Origin: Acanthamoeba castellanii str. Neff
Taxonomy: Eukaryota; Discosea; Longamoebia; Acanthamoebidae
DNA: 64,000 bases
Assembly: GCF_000313135.1 (NCBI RefSeq)
Contig: NW_004457313.1
Coordinates: 1 to 64,000 of the forward strand
Reading direction: 5' to 3'
Below the pieces are notes generated by a model that saw nothing but the letters and a program-made list of their open reading frames with translations, made no database searches and was not told where the DNA came from. The translations under genes were made by a program, and so were the position numbers. Below, in pieces: positions 16,440 to 35,300 of this stretch. Position 1 is the first letter of the stretch; every line of letters starts with the position of its first letter.

Positions 16440-18031
16440 TTATACAAGCAGACTTGTTGTGGCGCCTGGCTGTTGCACTACGATGGCTGCCCGTGCTGCT
16501 CGGATGCGCAGCATTGCGTGCAGCGCCTCCTTCTCAGTCTTGAGCACGATCTGTTCAGCATAGGCGCGGAAGTTGTCCACGAAGAGGCAGCCGTCGGTCT
16601 CCTTCTCAACACGGAGTGTGCCGCCCTCGCAGACCCAGAGGTCTTTGCACACTTCGAGCAAGAATGCGCAGTTGTGACTCACCGCAACAACCGCTCCGGG
16701 GAAGGTCTTGAGCGCCGCGGCAAGAGCAGCGATGGTCTCCCCGTCGAGGTGGTTGGTGGGTTCGTCCAGCAGAAGCACGTCGAGAGGGCCATCGTCCGCG
16801 AAGACGTCCGCCNNNNNNNNNNNNNNNNNNNNNNNNNNNNNNNNNNNNNNNNNNNNNNNNNNNNNNNNNNNNNNNNNNNNNNNNNNNNNNNNNNNNNNNN
16901 NNNNNNNNNNNNNNNNNNNNNNNNNNNNNNNNNNNNNNNNNNNNNNNNNNNNNNNNNNNNNNNNNNNNNNNNNNNNNNNNNNNNNNNNNNNNNNNNNNNN
17001 NNNNNNNNNNNNNNNNNNNNNNNNNNNNNNNNNNNNNNNNNNNNNNNNNNNNNNNNNNNNNNNNNNNNNNNNNNNNNNNNNNNNNNNNNNNNNNNNNNNN
17101 NNNNNNNNNNNNNNNNNNNNNNNNNNNNNNNNNNNNNNNNNNNNNNNNNNNNNNNNNNNNNNNNNNNNNNNNNNNNNNNNNNNNNNNNNNNNNNNNNNNN
17201 NNNNNNNNNNNNNNNNNNNNNNNNNNNNNNNNNNNNNNNNNNNNNNNNNNNNNNNNNNNNNNNNNNNNNNNNNNNNNNNNNNNNNNNNNNNNNNNNNNNN
17301 NNNNNNNNNNNNNNNNNNNNNNNNNNNNNNNNNNNNNNNNNNNNNNNNNNNNNNNNNNNNNNNNNNNNNNNNNNNNNNNNNNNNNNNNNNNNNNNNNNNN
17401 NNNNNNNNNNNNNNNNNNNNNNNNNNNNNNNNNNNNNNNNNNNNNNNNNNNNNNNNNNNNNNNNNNNNNNNNNNNNNNNNNNNNNNNNNNNNNNNNNNNN
17501 NNNNNNNNNNNNNNNNNNNNNNNNNNNNNNNNNNNNNNNNNNNNNNNNNNNNNNNNNNNNNNNNNNNNNNNNNNNNNNNNNNNNNNNNNNNNNNNNNNNN
17601 NNNNNNNNNNNNNNNNNNNNNNNNNNNNNNNNNNNNNNNNNNNNNNNNNGAGAGGCCTCCAGCTCCTCGAGCTCGCCCAGCAGAGCGGCGCGCCTGGCGT
17701 TGCCGCACGTGCAGTACTCGCGCACCGACTGCTCGCACGCGGCGTTGCGCTCGGCGTCGGTCTGGCCGACGTACTGCACGCTGAAGCTGGCGTCCTCCTG
17801 CGCGATCTGGGCACGCAGCGCCTGCAGCAGGGTGGTCTTCCCCGCCCCGTTCTCGCCGATCAGCCCGTACCGGTGGCCCCGCTGCAGGCTCAGGTGCGCG
17901 TGGGTCAGCAGGAGTCGGTCCTCGACGGCGAGCTCGATGTTGCTGCCGCTGAACACGGTGTCGCCCAGCTCGCTCACGTGAAACTCGCCCACGAAGGTCA
18001 CCGCCACGTCCTCCTCGTCGCCCAGCAGCAT
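16440..18031 (-). CDS. ABCF-family ATPase (interrupted by assembly gap)
   Basis: From ATG 18031 (MLLGDEEDVAVTFVGEF) the N-terminal part contains the first Walker A, YGLIGENGAGKTTLLQAL. After 837 unknown bases (16813-17649) the C-terminal part has a Walker B, DVLLLDEPTNHLD, and an H-loop, AVSHNCAFL. ABCF proteins have two ATPase domains and no membrane segments; they act on ribosomes or translation factors (GCN20/ABCF type). The roughly 345-codon distance between the visible Walker A and Walker B is too long for one domain, so the gap must hold the end of domain 1, the linker and the start of domain 2. No introns are visible in the sequenced parts. The stop is TAA at 16440. Confidence 0.85.
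16813..17649. other. Assembly gap of 837 Ns
   Basis: An uninterrupted run of N inside the ABCF gene. ORFs read across it are not evidence for anything. Confidence 1.
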
Positions 18032-18399
18032 ATCGTCGTTCCTCCTAGTCTACAGAAGCTTCGACCAAAAAAATATGAAGTGAGTGAAAAGAAATTGCTG
18101 GTTTTCCTCCCTTCGTGTGCGAAATGGTCCAGAAAGGGTTCACGCAAGACCACCTCCTCCTTCTCTTCCTCCTTCGCACATTTTTCTCTTTCCTCGCTTC
18201 CCATAGCATGTTTGGGTTGAGGAAATTAATTATTTTTGTTTTTCCGTTTCGTCTCTTCGAGACCCTACGACGAGAAGGGATTCCACGAGGCGTTGGCGTA
18301 GACGGGATGTTGCTGCGATATCAGCCGCGATACATCGAACTAAATAAACGCAGGGAAGAAAGCGAACAAAGGTGAGCCGCGTGAAAGTAGATCTTAGAG
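18032..18399. other. Intergenic region upstream of the ABCF gene
   Basis: No gene is seen. It should contain the ABCF promoter (minus strand) and the 3' flank of the kinase gene. TC-rich on the plus strand around 18140-18200 and A/T-rich at 18225-18245. Confidence 0.4.
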
Positions 18400-21300
18400 C
18401 TAGATCTGGCTGAGCTCGGCACGCCACCCGACTATGCGAGGAGAGAACGCGGGTAGGTTTACCTCGTTGATCTGTACTTTCTCGTGGCCAGCGTAGGACT
18501 TGCTTCTGCTGTGTGTCCTCTTAAGTGGGCTGTGGTGCGGCTCCGGTTCCGGCTGCAGCGTGATGGCGGGCACTTCCACCAGCGACACCGTCCGACCTTC
18601 CTCGCCCAGGATGTGCACATGCGGGGGATGCTGCGGCTGATGAGGTAGCTGGAAAGCGCCACTGCTCATACTGCAGGCGTTGAGATGTGTGAGTGCAGGT
18701 GTGTGCCAATGGCGCATGGTGCCATACGGATCATTGAGAGGGAGGGGGCAAACCTGGGCTCCAGCCGGCGGCGCGCAACGGGTCGCTTAACCGAGCTGTG
18801 CAGCGGTTCGACGTTGCTACTGGTGGTGGTAGCGTCCGCTGTTGGGGGCGAGGCCGGGATCATCGATGACGCCTCGGCTACAGAAGGGCGTGTGTCCCGC
18901 CCACGAACTGATTCCCGTTCGAGCTCCTCCTCCCACTCCTTCTGCATCTCTCGCTTGAGCTCCTTCTTCAGGTCCGCCTTGCCGATCTTCTTGCCGGGCA
19001 GTCGCATGCCCTTCTTCATCCCCTTCTCCCGCTTCTTCTCTAGCTTCGATCGCTCCTTCTCCCGCTTCTTTTCGTCTTTCTCCCTCTTCTCGCGCTCCCT
19101 CCGCTCCTTCTTCTCTCGTTCTTTGTCGTGGTGCTGCATCTGACCCGCCACCTTGGGTATCTCTCGGCTGAGCGTCTTCAGGCGCACCTGCGCAAAGTGC
19201 GGGTTGTGCGACACCGGGTACTGCAGTGCCTGCACGTTCAGCAGAGCACTGATCTTCTGCTTCTGTACAAACAGTACACGCGGCATGGTAAGAGTTAGCG
19301 GAATGGTCGAATATGGCATGGAGAAGGAGAAGGAGAAGGGGAGGGAGAGTGTACGAACCGGAGGCAGAACGGGCACCAAGCTTGGCGACATGTTCGTGTA
19401 GTGAAGAATTTGCGAGTAGAATCGTGAGAGCACATGGTAGAGTGCCTTGTAGCTGCCCTTGAGCTCTTGAAAGGTACCCGACTTGTCCTTGTCTGGCGAT
19501 TGCGTGGAGTCAGACGCGAGAACCGTCACCCACGCCACCGCCAAAGCGGTTAAAGAACGAAGAAGGGGCTGATATACCTAAGCAGAAGACCTTGAGCTTG
19601 ACCAGCAGATAGGTAGACATGGAGAGAATTGCGTGCGACTCCGCAACGAGCGGAGGCAGCGTCTCAAGCGCGAGGTCATCTTTGTATGTGTCGAGTTGCA
19701 TCAGGATGAGGTTGGGAATGTCCATCAGAGCCTGCTGCACGCCGAGCAAGTCTTCCAGCTCTCTGTTGACGTTGACCATCATCCCCCAGAGTCAGGACCC
19801 ATGCAAAAATGCACCTTAGTAATGGGTTGCACCCGCGGTCGCAGAGATGCGTACTGGAAGGAACCCGCTTGGTCGACGGCGTACTGCTCGCTCCTCTGTC
19901 GCTTCTGGGCGTGGTGAGTTTGCAGGGAGTAGGTGCCCTCAAACTGCGGGTGATGCCGATGGAATTCGATCTTCTTCACCAGAAACGTGCACATCAGCTG
20001 CACCAGCTGCGCCTTTTCCTGCATCCTGTGTTGTGAGGGAGTTAAGGAGAGAGGCTCGAAGGGGTCAATCCACGAGGACTACCACCTGAGAGTCCCAAAC
20101 GTTGGGGGGGGAGGCGCAACATACTTGGCGGTCTTTCGCAAGTTTTGAAGCCACGCCAGGTGCTGGTAGCACTCGAGAAGGACGCACGGCGAGCCCTCCT
20201 GAAGCATCTTGAAGAGACTCAACAGACAACTGCAGCAGGGGAATGAGGTCGCTCAAGTGAGTGCCACCACCAACACAGTTCGCGCATACGCGTGGGTCAG
20301 AACGGGAGAGGAGCTGAGCGTACCGTAGGCACTCCTCGTAGGAGTTGCCCAGCTTGCGACTCTTGATATGCGCGAAGTAGCTATCCGTGACACCGTTGGC
20401 GGCCCATATCTTGACGTCCTCAATGGGTGGTGGGCAAATGTTAAGGAATTACCAAGGAACGAATCAGCAGCACACTCGCGTTGATCAAAGAATGAGGGTT
20501 TGGGGGGGAGGGGGTAAAGGATATTGTCTGCCGGAGCGAGAGCCCACATGCGATGCCCGTGAGCCAGGGCCTTGCGCGCCAGATATTCAGCCGTATAGAC
20601 AAAGTCGAGATCAAAACCTAGCAAACGCATGTGTCACGATGCCTGTCAGTGGTGTTTGTCGCGAAGTGCCCCGGTGGCGCACAGAAGAGAGCGAGGTACG
20701 AGCGGAGGAGAGGCGTACTGTGCTTGAGGAACGATTGGTGGAGGGGAATGTCGGCGTTCATGAATTGCGCCTGCTTGGACTCCTTGCTTGTGCTGGCCAG
20801 AGCGACGGAAAGTGGGATGGTCGGTGACGAGGCAACGCCGAACGGAGACATCTCGTCGTCGGGGTGGCTGCCGGCGTCCGTGTCGATCGGCCCTTCGCCT
20901 GCGTATTCGATGCCGAGCTTCCCGAAAAGCTTGCTCTTGCGGTTGGCCTTTTTCTCCTTGGTGCCGCCGGTGGTGGCGGTATCGTCGACGCTTTCCTTCG
21001 GTCGAATCTCCTTGAAGCCTTTCTCCTTCATCTGGAGAGACTTACGCAGCTTCTTGAGCTTGGTCTGCTCTGACTTGCTGCCCTCGGACGCAAAGTCGTG
21101 TTCACCTGAAGCGAGCATGTTCAAGCCGTCCTCGTCGCTGCTGCTTATCGTGCCCCTGCACACCGCCGACCAACAGCAAGTGAGCATTAGTCGCGTCGCC
21201 ATCCCATTTTACAGAATAGAAGAGACCACGCAAGGGCGTTAAGGAGAGAGGGGAGGGGCACATACCCTGGTAGGATCTCGCGCCTAGTCTTCTTGTTCTT

Positions 21301-24300
21301 TTTCTTCTTGCTGGACCCGGTGGTAGGCTTGCGGCCGCCTTGTTCTTGGCCTTCGCCGCGCATGTCGCTCTCGATGCTGTCGGCGGAATGGCTGCGCTTG
21401 TCTTTCTCCTCGCGCTCTCGATCGATGAGCTTCATCATGGCCTCGAACGTGATGATCTCGCCCTTGCCCTCCTTCTCCCGCGAGGAGCCGCTGATCGTAG
21501 GAATGATCGACATCTCGCCGCCGCCGCCGCCGCCGCCGCTTCCGCTTCCGCCGCTGCTCTTGCTGATCGCACCAGCGCGCGTTGGTGTCGTTGGGCCGCG
21601 GCTGGTGCCGCCGCTGGCGAGCGGCTTGATGCTCATCCCACCCATCGCGCCATCGCCGCTGGCCAGCGGTGATAGGCTGTGTCCTCCGTAGCCGTTGCTT
21701 GCCGCCGACGAGTAAGGTGTGGGTATGCCAGTCTTCCCGCCGCTGGTCAGCGGCGCCATCGTGAGACCTCCGTGGCCTTGGTTGCCCCCGCCGCTGGTCA
21801 GCGGATTCATGGAGAGGCCGCCACTGTTGCGCTGAGCGAGAGTGAGGCCGCCTTGGTTTCCGCCGCTGGCCAGAGCAGTCATGGTGAGGCCGCCGCTGGC
21901 TAGTGGTGTCATCGTGAGGCCGCCTTGATTTCCGCCGCTGGCCAGCGGAGTCATGGTAAGGCCGCCGCCGCCACCGCTGACGAGTGGTGTCATCGTGAGA
22001 CCGACGCCGCCGCCGCCGTGGTTGCCCCCGCTGGCCAGAGCAGTCATCGTGAGGCCACCCTGCTGGCCCTGATTGCCACCGCCGCTCGCCAGAGGGCTGA
22101 GAGTCAGGCCGCCGTGGTGGCTGGCGCCCCCGCTAGTAAGCCCAGCGCCTGGATTCCCGCCACTCGCCAGCGGGGTCATGGTGAGCCCGCCGCCGCCGCC
22201 GCCGCCGCTGGGGATGGGGGCGATAGTGAGGCCGCCTTGGTTGCCGCTGGCTAGTGGTGTCATCGTGAGGCCGCCTTGATGTCCGCCGCTGGGCAGCGCG
22301 GTAAGGGTGAGCCCTCCGCTTGGACTGCCGCCACCGCTACCGAGTGGCACCATGCTGAGTCCACCAAGGCCGTGCGGTAGGCTAGCCGTGCCGCCACTAC
22401 CGAGTGGAGTGATCGACATCATGCCCATCATGGGCGATCCGCCCGGTATCAGCTGGCCGGGCTTGAGAGCCGACGAAGGCGACAGCACCGGCGATGGGAA
22501 CGTGTCAGGCATCAGCAACGGAGACGCCGAGGCACTAATCGACCCCTTTCGGTGGCTGGGTGGTGCTGGAAAGGCGAAGGCGCGATCCGAGACGGGACTC
22601 CCCCGAATGTTGGGATTCGGATCGATACCGCCGTTGGTCGCACCACTTCCAGCCGTCGGGCCGTCGAAATGCAGTTCCCGTCGGCCGTGGCCAGAGTCAC
22701 GCCTCGGCCGCCGCGAGTCGCGTAGGCTCGATTTATGTTCCGTAGCTGGCGAGGGAGGGCTAGCCGCTATAGATGTGTCGAGGTCGCTGCTTGTCTTCCT
22801 CGGAACGACCGGTACCTTTCGCCGCTCTAGAGTGCACGATTAATTTTTTAACTTTTTGTTTTTTCGCTGCTTGTGGTGAGAGCGGGAGGAAGAATGCATC
22901 ATGTGTACCTCTGTTGCTGGAAGCTCCGGAGGAGTGTAGCGAGGTGGCTTTGTCTTCGGCCTGGGATGCAAGAGAAAACGAGCGAGGAACAACGTGTGTA
23001 TCAGCTACTGAGCAATTTGATAGAGGGTAATTAACACCCCAACATAAGGTTGGAAAGCCGTTTGCTAGGCGAGGAAGATCCGTACATTGGCAGCCGCGGG
23101 CGGTATATCGTCGATGTGGAGGTTGTCCTGTGACCCGCCCCACGTTCGCGATCGTCGGTGCTTTCCCGGCGTATCCTGCCCCAGACCGGCTTTGAGTCTC
23201 TGTAGCCGCCGGATGACGGCCGTTATGGAAGGCCGTTCCTCCGCATTCAACTCCAGCATGTATTCTAGCCAACACCATCCGCACAAAATTCCCATCAGGT
23301 CAGTCCGCACCAGTTCACAAAGAGAGAGAGACACAAAAAGAGGTCACCACGTACTGATGCATTCGTTGAGCTCCGGTGAGTATTTGGGTGCGAGAGGAAA
23401 GGAGAAGTTGGCTTGGAGGATAGCTAAGCGTCCGCCTATGCTGAACGCGTCCTCGAAGAAACACATCTTGTAGAGCATGCAACCCAGAGCCTAAAGAGAG
23501 GCACCACGCACGCACGCATGTTTACATTCATGTGCATCAGTGACCAGTTGATGAAAGAGAGCTCGAACCGTTGTTGAGCGCATACCCAAATGTCGGCCTT
23601 TTCGTCAATGGGCTTCGCAGCGTAGAGGTCCAGCATCTCCGGCGCTCGGTACACCATCTGAGGAGGTATAAATACAGTCTTAGTAAAGGCTGAATGAGAC
23701 TTCAGGAGAGGTGTAGCTTTCTGCTTACCGTGGTGTTACGCTCAATGTCCGCCTCCGCCGCATCGCGCTCGGCCGCCGTCTTGGGGTGGTGCGTCACCGA
23801 TGTGGCGCTACCAAAGTCGCACAGCTTGTAGGCTCCATCGTTGCCCAACAGCACGTTCTCGACTTTGATATCCCTGTGCGCAATGGGTGGTCGATGCTGG
23901 TGAAGAACCGCCACGCCTTCGCACACGTCTACCATGATGGCAATAAGTTCGGCCTCCGTGAAGTACTTGCCCTCTGTGTGGCGTGCCTCCATCACATCGA
24001 ACAAACGCACTGCAAACATCACACACACCACAGCACACGCGTGTTAGAGGAGAGCTGGCCAACAACGCCGCGAGAGAAAGCTCCCTGTAAATGGAGCGTG
24101 GTGATGGGAGAAGGGAGGGGTGACGAGCACCATCGGCGTATTCCATGATGATGTTGGCCTCCATAAGGTCTTCTCCTTTTCGCTGCTCCGCGCTGGTTGT
24201 CACGTTGGCACACTCGAAATGCACCAGATTGCGGTGGGGAGGTATGCTTTTCTGTTGGTGTTGGTGGTGTTACATCGGCGCGCCAGAGGCCAAGCCCCAA

Positions 24301-24914
24301 AGTGATATACAGAGCGAGAGAGCAAGCCGTGGCCAAGACTCACAACAGTTGCAACGTACCATGAGTGAAACCTCGCGCTTGACGAGGTCCATTTCATCGA
24401 CACTGACCAGCATGCGCTTCAGGGCGAACACATTGTTGGAGCCCTCCTCCACGACCCGGTACACGTTTGAGTAGCCACCTTTGGTACACCACACCAACAC
24501 CAAAAAGAACAACAAGACACAATGATCGCAAGCACGGTGAGAGGGCGCAGCGACCAGCTGCTAGCGGGGGCGAACCGCTGGGAGCGATGAAGATGAACAT
24601 ATATACATAATATATTTATTTATTTTCTATTATTTATGGGGAGGTGCAGGTGGCGCGAAAGGTGGTGGTACCTTCTCCCAAGATCTCCTTGACTTTGAAC
24701 CGTCGATTCTTGACTTCAATCGTCTTTCCAATCAGAGCTTTCGCTTTTGCGTCCTGAGATTACATACACATACACGATGGGTGTTCGATCATGGAAACTG
24801 GCTGAGCATTTCCAATGCCACGATCGCCCCCAACGGCGGTACCTTCGATGATGAAGACGAGGCCTTGGTTCTGGAGGAGCCTTTTTTCTTGCTACCTCCC
24901 AGAATGGTCTTCAT
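18400..24914 (-). CDS. NAK/AAK-type serine/threonine kinase with long Gly/Ser-repeat region
   Basis: A multi-exon gene from ATG 24914 (MKTILGGSKKKGSSRTKASS) to TAG at 18400-18402. Kinase exons give KVKEILGE, GGYSNVYRVVEEGSNNVFAL with the ATP lysine, the catalytic loop HRDIKVENVLL (about 23850-23882), DFGSAT, YRAPEMLDLY and a C-lobe ending near 23080. This set fits the Numb-associated kinases (AAK1/GAK), which phosphorylate clathrin-adaptor subunits. Then follow about twenty Gly-rich units such as GGLTMTPLASGGNQ (21.5-22.45 kb), SSDEDGLNMLASGEHDFA, and segments with VKKIEFHRHHPQFEGTYSL. A highly charged coiled-coil-like stretch (HDKEREKKERREREKREKDE, 18.9-19.15 kb) comes before the tail. Introns are about 60-150 bases. 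Treating it all as one gene is inference. Confidence 0.75.
21534..22450 (-). repeat. Degenerate minisatellite encoding Gly/Ser/Leu/Thr repeats
   Basis: Roughly twenty coding repeats of 36-50 bp within one exon of the kinase gene. They encode variants of GG.LTM(T/A)PLASGG with occasional Asn-Gln. The array is continuously in frame, so it is likely translated as a flexible linker. Confidence 0.8.
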
Positions 24915-25183
24915 GCCGTGTTTGGGGTTGGTGGTGTGAAGTTTTGTGTGTTGATCTAAAGAGAGAGCGATTGATTCTTTGGGCCAACCCTCCTCTCTTC
25001 TCGCCCTGGGTTGTTCTGGTCTGTTCGCACCCGCCCAACTGGGAGACTATTTTGACGAAAATTCGCATGTTCCCGTTTAAATTGAGAGATTGGAAAAAAT
25101 TGACAAGCCTCCGCAAAAAAGGCCAGCAGCTCCTCCGCCCTCTTCGCCACCCAGACGACTGCCAGACCGCGGCCAAGAGCGCT

Positions 25184-32026
<6,843 letters not shown>

Positions 32027-32301
32027 CTTTTGCTTTCGGCGGAGGTGTGGCCGTTGTCTTGGCCAAGCTGCTGCCAGGAGTGTACACCGCAGGGGCAGGA
32101 CTTCCAATCCCACATATAACCCGGTTTCTTCCCTGGCAAGCCGCCCGCCAATAGCGCATCGCCACCACCCACAGAGATCCCAGTCAAGGAGAGTCCACAA
32201 CATTATCATAGTCACCACCCCCCTTATGGTGATATATATTTGGAAAAGTGGGATCGTTGTGCATCGGTCCGAAGTCGCCAACCCCTTGGCTCATTTACAC
32301 C

Positions 32302-35300
32302 TCAGGTGTTCTTCCACTCATCGACGGGAATGGGCAGGTAGTAGCTCTTCGTTTTGTCTTCGTCGCGCTTCTTGAGAGTCTTGGGGAACACCTCCTTCTC
32401 GAGGTCCTCGAGGATGGCCTTCCGCTTTCGCTTGTTCGCCATCTTGAGCTCCGCCGCCAGGTAGGAAGCCCGCTCTGCATTGATCACTGAAGAAGCAGAA
32501 GAACAGGAATCGATGAGACCACAGCGCTCTTTGTGTGCGAGGAGCTTCGGTACGAATGAGTGAATGTACGTTTGGTGAGGAGCAAGGTGCGGAACAGTTC
32601 GCTTTCCTCAAAGACCGGAGGGGACGGCAGGTGAGGCTCCGAGTCCGGCACATCGTCCTTGGATGCGATGTTAACTCTGTGTATGACAAAGACGAGAGAA
32701 AGAGAAGAGAGAAGAGAGAGAGAGAGAGAGGCAGTAAGTCGGGTAGCCTGCAATCACACTCGTGGTCTACTGATGACATCCCCATACCGGTACACGACTT
32801 GCTCATCGGTGGAACGGGCGTGATCAATCTCGACCACCACGTATACGTCTGTGTGATGGAAGGGATGAGTGCGTGTGGACAAGACCAGGAGAGGTGCCAT
32901 GGAGAGAGGAATGGCGTACGGGTCATATGAGAGGCGAACTGTATCGGGAGGGGCGAGGAGGGCTTGCCGGGCTGAGTATCCTTGAAGATGATCACCACCA
33001 CATCATTTCCTATGTGGCGCTTCCTCTCCAGCTGTGTGTACAGTGATGTTGGATGCGACCACGTCAGCCGTCAACCGGCAGGATGGGCCAAGAGAGAATT
33101 ATTATGCCAGGCACGTACTCGGCTGGGGTCGTTGGGGAGGAGCGGCAAAAGAGTAGAGACGTGGAACATGACTTCGAAGTTCTCGAATGTCGTGAAGTAG
33201 GACTCGGTGCCAGTGGAGTCAGCTGTGATGGTTGCAGGAACAGAAACCGGCAGAGGGCACGAAGGTGAGAAGAGAGAGGGTTTGTGTGTGAGGGGAACCG
33301 AGAGAATTCAACGTACTCTTGACGTCGAGTCCGGCCCGATGACGCCTCCACCCCTTGAGGCGGATGCGATCGCCCAAAAAGTCCAGGAAGTGCTTGAAGG
33401 CGGGGCTCCCCACAGCTGCGGAACGGTCGAGAGAAGATCATCATCAGCGAACAGCGAGACAACAAGTGTAAAGAGGGGGAGGGGAGCAGCCATACGATTG
33501 TCGTAGAACTCTGTGCACAGCACGAGCGAGAGGAAACGGTTAATGATTCGGCGAGCGCATGTAACAGGGAAGAGTATCAGGGCAGAATGGCGCGTACCCT
33601 GCTCTGATGTCTGGCCGTCCTTGGCGTACAGGACTCCGAAGCGGAAATGCTGTGGCATCTTCTCGTGCAGTCCCGAAAGGGCGGGTGTGAGAAAGAGGGG
33701 ATCTATGCAAGGGAGGGAGGGGCCAGGGCAATGCGCGCACCCGAAGCACGTTGTCGAGCTTGAGGAACTGAGCCTGTGCGTTCTTTTGCCGAACCACTCG
33801 CATCTTTGCGTTGCTCAAGTGCGGCTTCGTCTGCGCCGTTTAGGAGTGAGATACGCGAATCAGTCACCACGCGATCGCTTACAAAACAACAATGTTAATT
33901 TGGTGTTATGAATGGCACTTACCACTTTGAGGAGTGCCTTCAAGAGGTCCTTTGATACAGCGACCTTCTTGCGCTCCTTGAGCAGCGAGGCCGGAATGTC
34001 CCACAGCTTATCCTCCTGGCGAGTGTCGCAGGACACAACATGACCACCAATGTAAATGCACGCATAGCTTTGGCGCACTGGGGGGGGGGAATTGCAGCGT
34101 ACATCGGTTGTTCTGACGAGAGCGCGATAGACTTCGCCACTTGCGTCGAGCTGCGAATGAGGCGTGTCCTGTTTGGCGTGCACACAAGTTGTTGGGTTGG
34201 TGAGCTGGCCGGGAAGGTTAGGTTGGTGGAGTGGATGGCCCCGTATACAGTGACTACCTTTTCCTTGGAGATGGTGATGGTCAAGGCCCCCACCACAGGA
34301 TCGACGCCCACAAAGTTGGTGTGAACTGAGGAGGAGGCGGAGAGCGAGGGAGTTAGTGAACGAGAAGAAGCCCACGTTAACGCAAGGACGCACTTGACTC
34401 ACCTTTGGTAATGAAATACTTGGAGTACTCGACGCAGTCGTTCTGGCTGTCGATGGAGAACGTCGCCGCCGAGAAGGGCGCTTGCGAGTCGCCGGCCTAG
34501 CGGCGCATGTCCGTCAGCGCTGGTGCCGCAGTGGAGAGGAGTCCATTGGAGCATAACTACGTACTTCGATTTTAAACTCTGAGTTGGGGAGGGTCACGAT
34601 CGAAGACGCAGTAAGCGTGGGCCTCCGCTCGCGGCTTTCCCGTCTGAAGGCCAGAGGAAGGGACCACGCCACCACTTGAGTCAAGAAGAAGCTGCTTGAG
34701 GTGGAGGAGGGTTGGGGCTCACCCGAGGAAATGGCTGCGGGAAGAGGATCTGCCGGAGCTTCTGATGGCCTCCTTGTCGACCACGCAGTAGTTGTGGAGC
34801 GGTTGGTTCTGTCCGCGAAGAGAGAGAGAGAGAGAATCAAAATAAGCAGAGGCCGTGTGGTGTGTGTTCGTGTGCGTGTGTGGTGTGAAAGAGAGAGAAG
34901 ACGTGTGGCGAACCTGGTAACGCTCCCACCGACTTCGCTTGGCCTTCTTCTTGTTCTTCTTGAAAGGCGGAAGCTCGGGAGGCTCGGCGTAGTTTGAGGG
35001 CGCGTTCTCCGGCGGCGGCTCCAGAAGATCCTCGTACTCGGGCTCGTCATCGTCGTCATACCCCATGTCCGTCTCGAGGTCGCCTTCGTCCTCTTCGTCG
35101 TCCGATTGATCCTCTGTGCGACCACGAGAGAGGTGGGGTGATCAGTACCGGGAGTGGTGAATGGTTGGTGAGGCAAGGAGGAGGAGGAAGTACGGTGTTT
35201 CATCCAGTTGATAATCCTGTCCGCGCTTCCGGAGGTGACCTCGAACGGCAGATCGAGCTCATTGTCCGCTACGTTGAGCTCTGTGGTGGTGCTATGCGTC

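Noticed and set aside
16059..18031. Long ORFs in several frames across the N run
   Set aside because: They exist only because unknown bases are translated as open; only the minus-strand ABCF frame has motifs on both sides.
20253..20630. Separate minus-strand gene starting at 20630
   Set aside because: It reads through a splice junction; the protein-like part (GFDLDFVYTAEYLARKALAH) fits as an exon of the kinase gene.
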